Shown: piece by piece, positions 13,226-16,267 of the stretch | Layout of the letters: each line of letters opens with the position of its first letter | Position numbering within the stretch: the stretch's first letter is position 1 | The notes under the pieces: generated by a model | Told to the model about the DNA's origin: nothing | Database searches by the model: none | The model's input: only the letters and a program-made list of their open reading frames with translations | Source: Kiritimatiellia bacterium | Lineage (GTDB): Bacteria; Verrucomicrobiota; Kiritimatiellia; UBA8416; JAIOPI01 | NCBI GenBank assembly: GCA_028822745.1 | Contig: JAPKCZ010000016.1 | Span: 1-16,267 of the forward strand | Length of the DNA stretch: 16,267 bases | Direction: 5' to 3' | Made by a program: the position numbers and the translations under genes

Positions 13226-14368
13226 ATGATACAGTCCCGCGAAGACCGTGAAGCTTTTGAAAGTACGCATCTCGCGCCCTATGCGGCGCGCAGCAGCACG
13301 TCCGTTGGGCGACAACACGAAGAGTCACGCCATTCACGTCGCATTGAATTCCAACGCGACCGGGATCGTATCGTCAACAGTAAGTGCTTTCGACGCCTGG
13401 AGTACAAAACCCAGGTGTTCGTTAACGGCACCGCAGATCACTATCGCACGCGCCTGACACACACGATCGAGATGTCGTCCGTCGGCCGCACGCTTGCGCG
13501 TGCGCTATTGGCCAACGAAGACCTGACCGCCTCCATCGCCCTCGCCCACGACATCGGCCACAGCCCCTTCGGCCACGCCGGTGAACGGCGCTTAAATGAT
13601 TTAATGGCCGACCATGGCGGATTCGATCACAACCAGCAGAGCCTACGATGGGTTGAGAGCCTAGAAGAATCCTACCCCGAATTCGACGGGTTGAACCTAA
13701 CATGGGAAGTGCGTGCGGGGTTACGGAAACACGAGAGCAAGACGCCTGGATTGCGACTCGACGAGCGTCCGATTGGGCCCTTCCAGTATATCGAAGCGCA
13801 GATCGCCGACATCGCAGATGACATCACCTATCAGGCGCACGACACACAGGACGGCATCGAAGCCGGCCTTCTAAGCGTCGAAAGTCTGCGTGAGACAGCA
13901 CTCTGGAACATGGCGGAAGAACGGATTCGCCGCGCCTACCCAAATTGCGAAGAAGCACGCCTCGTGCCCTCCGTCACACGCATGCTTTTTACGCTGCAGA
14001 TTGAGGACGTTCTAAAAATAGCACAACAGCGCCTGAGCGCGTTTACACCAGGCTCGCCCGCCGATGTCATGAACGCACCCGGCCGCGTCGTCGATTTCAG
14101 CGATTCGCTTAACAACGTTCTAAACCCCTACCGAGCCATGCTCTTCGAAAAAATGTATGGCCATCCAACGGTTGCTAAGGCGAACAACGAAGCGGTGGAC
14201 ATGATGACGCGGCTCTTCCAACACTACGTGGATCACCCGCAAACCATGGGCGGAAAAGCGAAACGGCGTCTGGAACGCGATGGACTCATGCGCACGGCCT
14301 GCGACTATGTCGCAGGTTGCACCGACCGCTACGCGCTCGAACAGTGCGCCATGTTCAACATCACGTAA
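13226..14368 (+). CDS. dgt: Deoxyguanosinetriphosphate triphosphohydrolase-like protein
   Basis: This HD-domain enzyme of the dGTPase family hydrolyses dGTP (and often other dNTPs in this subgroup) to the deoxynucleoside and triphosphate. The 380-residue length is usual for the short, non-enterobacterial type. The N-terminal signature EFQRDRDRIVNSKCFRRLEY (41-60) and KTQVFVNGTADHYRTRLTHTIEM are clear. The HD metal ligands are His79, His108-Asp109 (ALAHDIGHSPFGHAGE) and Asp198 (DIADDITYQAHD). ATG 13226-13228 follows the DUF3127 stop by 12 bp and has no Shine-Dalgarno, so translation is probably coupled. The 3' end converges on a lipoprotein gene five bases away. The role is dNTP pool control; a defence role is possible but not shown here. 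Confidence 0.95.
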   Translation: MIQSREDREAFESTHLAPYAARSSTSVGRQHEESRHSRRIEFQRDRDRIVNSKCFRRLEYKTQVFVNGTADHYRTRLTHTIEMSSVGRTLARALLANEDLTASIALAHDIGHSPFGHAGERRLNDLMADHGGFDHNQQSLRWVESLEESYPEFDGLNLTWEVRAGLRKHESKTPGLRLDERPIGPFQYIEAQIADIADDITYQAHDTQDGIEAGLLSVESLRETALWNMAEERIRRAYPNCEEARLVPSVTRMLFTLQIEDVLKIAQQRLSAFTPGSPADVMNAPGRVVDFSDSLNNVLNPYRAMLFEKMYGHPTVAKANNEAVDMMTRLFQHYVDHPQTMGGKAKRRLERDGLMRTACDYVAGCTDRYALEQCAMFNIT

Positions 14369-14373
14369 TCAAT

Positions 14374-15363
14374 TTAGCGGCGACCACGACCCCAACGCAT
14401 TGACGATGCGCCCCCGCCGTCTTCGTAAGCCGTGAGCTGTTCGGCCGACAACACCTCTTTCATGCGCGTCGAGAGGGTGCTATTGATGGTCTCGAAACCT
14501 TCGCGCACCGTGCTGTGCTCAATATACCCGCCGCTCATCAGCACATGACCGTCCGTCATTGACATACGGCGCGCCGTATAAGCGTCGGCGACCAATTGCA
14601 CCTGCTCCCCTTCCAGAGCGAGGCTTTCCACAAGCGACTCGACTCTGCGGTTCGTGTGTCGAGAATAGCGGTCCGCCTCGTAATAGGCCTCCAACTCTTC
14701 GTCCGACATCAACTCCACGAGCGTGTCCTCATAAGCTTCACGGGATTTGGCGGCCACGGCCATCATGTCCTCAACGCTAGCCCCATTCTGCTTGAGTTGA
14801 GACAGTTCAACGTCCAATTCCTTACGCATTTCAGAGCGAGCGGCGACAACAGCGTCTTTGCGCTCGTCATCTAACCCAGCACTTTTTGCGCGGCGCGCCA
14901 CTTCACGCGTTTCGCTTTGCAGCACACGCTCACGTTGGCGTAATTCACGATCGCGCCGCTCGGCCTCTTCGCGTGCTTCTATTTCTTCAACAACAACCTC
15001 TGAAAAAATGGCTTCTATGTCGTCCGCCGTACCAACCTGTTTAGCGATGCGTTGATCAACAATCGATTCGACCTTGGCCAATACAAGCGCATTGACCTGC
15101 TCTGCCAGATCGGCCGCGGTCGTGTCGGAAACGTTGGCCAGCGCAACGCGATTCGTATCCGGCGTAGGCGCGTCGGAAGCGGTCGGCGTCCGTTTGGCGT
15201 CAGCGAGTGCCTGCCGCAAGGTAGCGAGCTCCTGCTCGAGCGTCTGCATACGCGCATTCACAGCATCAAACTGCGCACTGGAATCGGCTGATACGTTTTC
15301 GTCATTTGCCGAGCAACCCGTAAATACGGCGGCAACAATAATAGCGCTGATGACATGCCTCAT
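14374..15363 (-). CDS. Putative coiled-coil lipoprotein of unknown function
   Basis: I do not recognise a named family for this 329-residue protein. Residues 1-16 are a lipoprotein signal peptide (basic MRH, hydrophobic VISAIIVAAVF) ending in a lipobox-like FTGC with Cys17 as the lipidated residue; Phe at -3 is less typical. Residues 32-58 form a coiled coil with a leucine-rich heptad pattern (MQTLEQELATLRQAL). A Ser/Thr/Pro linker and a long charged helix (about 115-195, rich in Glu and Arg) follow. The last third has helical segments such as MSDEELEAYYEADRYSRH and LSAEQLTAYED, which recall the LTxxQ motifs of Spy/CpxP-type periplasmic proteins. It ends in basic RWGRGRR. It probably acts as an envelope-anchored periplasmic helix protein. 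It follows hisG by 35 bp on the same strand. Confidence 0.8.
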   Translation of the reverse strand: MRHVISAIIVAAVFTGCSANDENVSADSSAQFDAVNARMQTLEQELATLRQALADAKRTPTASDAPTPDTNRVALANVSDTTAADLAEQVNALVLAKVESIVDQRIAKQVGTADDIEAIFSEVVVEEIEAREEAERRDRELRQRERVLQSETREVARRAKSAGLDDERKDAVVAARSEMRKELDVELSQLKQNGASVEDMMAVAAKSREAYEDTLVELMSDEELEAYYEADRYSRHTNRRVESLVESLALEGEQVQLVADAYTARRMSMTDGHVLMSGGYIEHSTVREGFETINSTLSTRMKEVLSAEQLTAYEDGGGASSMRWGRGRR

Positions 15364-15398
15364 AATGGACCTACCCTCTTTTTGATGATGACGACTGT

Positions 15399-16267
15399 TT
15401 AATCCAATTTGGCGACACGACTGATACTCGGAATAGACGACAAAACGGGCACGGTGTCGATGTTTTTGGCCCCTAGCTTCGCGAGCTCATAGCGCACGCG
15501 AGCCACAGGTCGCTCAACACTATGGGTCCCCACTTGAATGCTATATTGCGTGAAATCGTGACCTTTGTTGGCGCTGGGTTCGTTGGCGAACAGATTATTT
15601 TCGCTCAGATAGCGCTCCACGTGCTCGGCCTCGGCGTTGCTCACGTTGAAAAGGAGCATGACCTTGTCCTCAGCATTGATGGCACCATAGAGGTTGAGCA
15701 GAAACATATCCAGCAGCTCAGCCTTGGCCGTATGCTCACGCAGCGAGGGATTGATCCAGATGCCGGTTTCGGAGAGCATAATTTCGTCAATGATGCGCAG
15801 ACCGTAGTTTCGAATCGCGCTACCGGACTGCGTGATTTCCAACCCCATATCGGCGCCGCCGTTAAGGATCTTCGCCTCCGTCTTGCCCCATGTCTTGTAA
15901 ATCAGAACGCCTTTATCGATCTTGGCGGGTGTTTTGTAATTTTGAACGGAGAATTCGTTGAATTCATCGCCGAGACCCGCCTTGGCCAGTAACCCCTGAA
16001 TCCAATCCACGGCAAGATAAGGCATTTCGGACACCACCGTAAGCAAAGGCTTTTTCGCGAATGCTTCACGGACAAAGTCGACTGCGTTGTCGGCGGAGTC
16101 ATCGTCACAAGCAATGCCGACAATTCGTACGGCGCCACGTTGCAAGGACAGGGCCTTTTCCAGTTGAATATCGGTATTGTACTCGAGCTTCAGTTCAAGC
16201 ACGCGTTCTCGAATCCAATCATCGCCAGCAATAGCGACGTCGAGTTCACCCAGATCCATCTGCGACC
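15399..16267 (-). CDS. hisG: ATP phosphoribosyltransferase, long form, 5' end off the window
   Basis: HisG joins ATP and PRPP to N1-(5-phosphoribosyl)-ATP, the first step of histidine synthesis. About 289 residues are visible, and the true N-terminus lies beyond 16267. The frame stays open to the edge, so ATG 16257-16259 is probably internal. ELDVAIAGDDWIRE fits the family's [AV]DLGITGxDW segment. GGADMGLEITQSGSAIRNYGLRIIDEI (about 136-162 from that ATG) is the PRPP-binding loop region, with SGSAI in place of the usual TGxTL. The C-terminal part, VMLLFNVSNAEAEHVERYL through KLGAKNIDTVPVLSSIPSI, matches the histidine-sensing HisG_C (ACT-like) domain, so this is the long, feedback-inhibited form. 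The visible part already exceeds what E. coli HisG has after the same motif. No other his gene is in view. Confidence 0.75.
   Translation of the reverse strand, partial: SQMDLGELDVAIAGDDWIRERVLELKLEYNTDIQLEKALSLQRGAVRIVGIACDDDSADNAVDFVREAFAKKPLLTVVSEMPYLAVDWIQGLLAKAGLGDEFNEFSVQNYKTPAKIDKGVLIYKTWGKTEAKILNGGADMGLEITQSGSAIRNYGLRIIDEIMLSETGIWINPSLREHTAKAELLDMFLLNLYGAINAEDKVMLLFNVSNAEAEHVERYLSENNLFANEPSANKGHDFTQYSIQVGTHSVERPVARVRYELAKLGAKNIDTVPVLSSIPSISRVAKLD

Noticed and set aside
1..16267. tRNA, rRNA, transposase, integrase, toxin-antitoxin or phage genes
   Set aside because: I looked for these on both strands by gene pattern and found nothing that I could support.

Overview
The window is a compact bacterial chromosome segment of moderately high GC (judged by eye) that encodes almost entirely housekeeping functions. 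There are sixteen protein genes, two of them cut by the window edges. I see no rRNA, tRNA, CRISPR array, insertion sequence or phage gene. The closest phylogenetic hints are a small conserved protein whose N-terminal pattern I associate with Verrucomicrobiota and relatives, a pair of bactofilins (one with a zinc ribbon), and a DUF3127 protein. Together these suggest a member of the PVC group, perhaps Kiritimatiellota or Verrucomicrobiota. That placement is inference and not secure.

Layout. Positions 1-4220 (minus strand) form an apparent operon, hom - lysC - cimA: homoserine dehydrogenase, aspartate kinase and citramalate synthase (3' end off the window). It links aspartate-family synthesis to the threonine-independent route to isoleucine. 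Positions 4417-6142 (minus) hold a HAD-IIB phosphatase with an unusual C-terminal membrane anchor and a two-domain protein of unknown function with its own promoter and a palindromic leader. Positions 6299-6718 (minus) encode a YjbQ-family protein. It diverges from an iron-uptake operon at 6867-9853 (plus): a DtxR-like regulator with a cysteine-rich tail, FeoA with a Cys/His/acidic tail, and FeoB. An inverted repeat in front of the regulator is a candidate operator.

Positions 9961-12380 (plus) carry argC, with a good promoter and Shine-Dalgarno, and then two bactofilins. Positions 12381-12805 are non-coding and contain an alternating composite repeat, followed by a promoter for a two-gene operon (12806-14368): an SSB-like DUF3127 protein and a dGTP triphosphohydrolase. 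Positions 14374-16267 (minus) hold a coiled-coil lipoprotein and the 3' part of an ATP phosphoribosyltransferase (hisG), converging on the dGTPase gene.

The most interesting signals are three. The first is the pairing of an SSB-like DUF3127 protein, ending in an SSB-type acidic tip, with a dGTPase. The second is the alternating repeat array at 12387-12635. The third is the tail architecture of the iron regulator and FeoA. No clearly novel defence or mobile system is present; the DUF3127-dgt pair is the nearest candidate for an undescribed functional unit.
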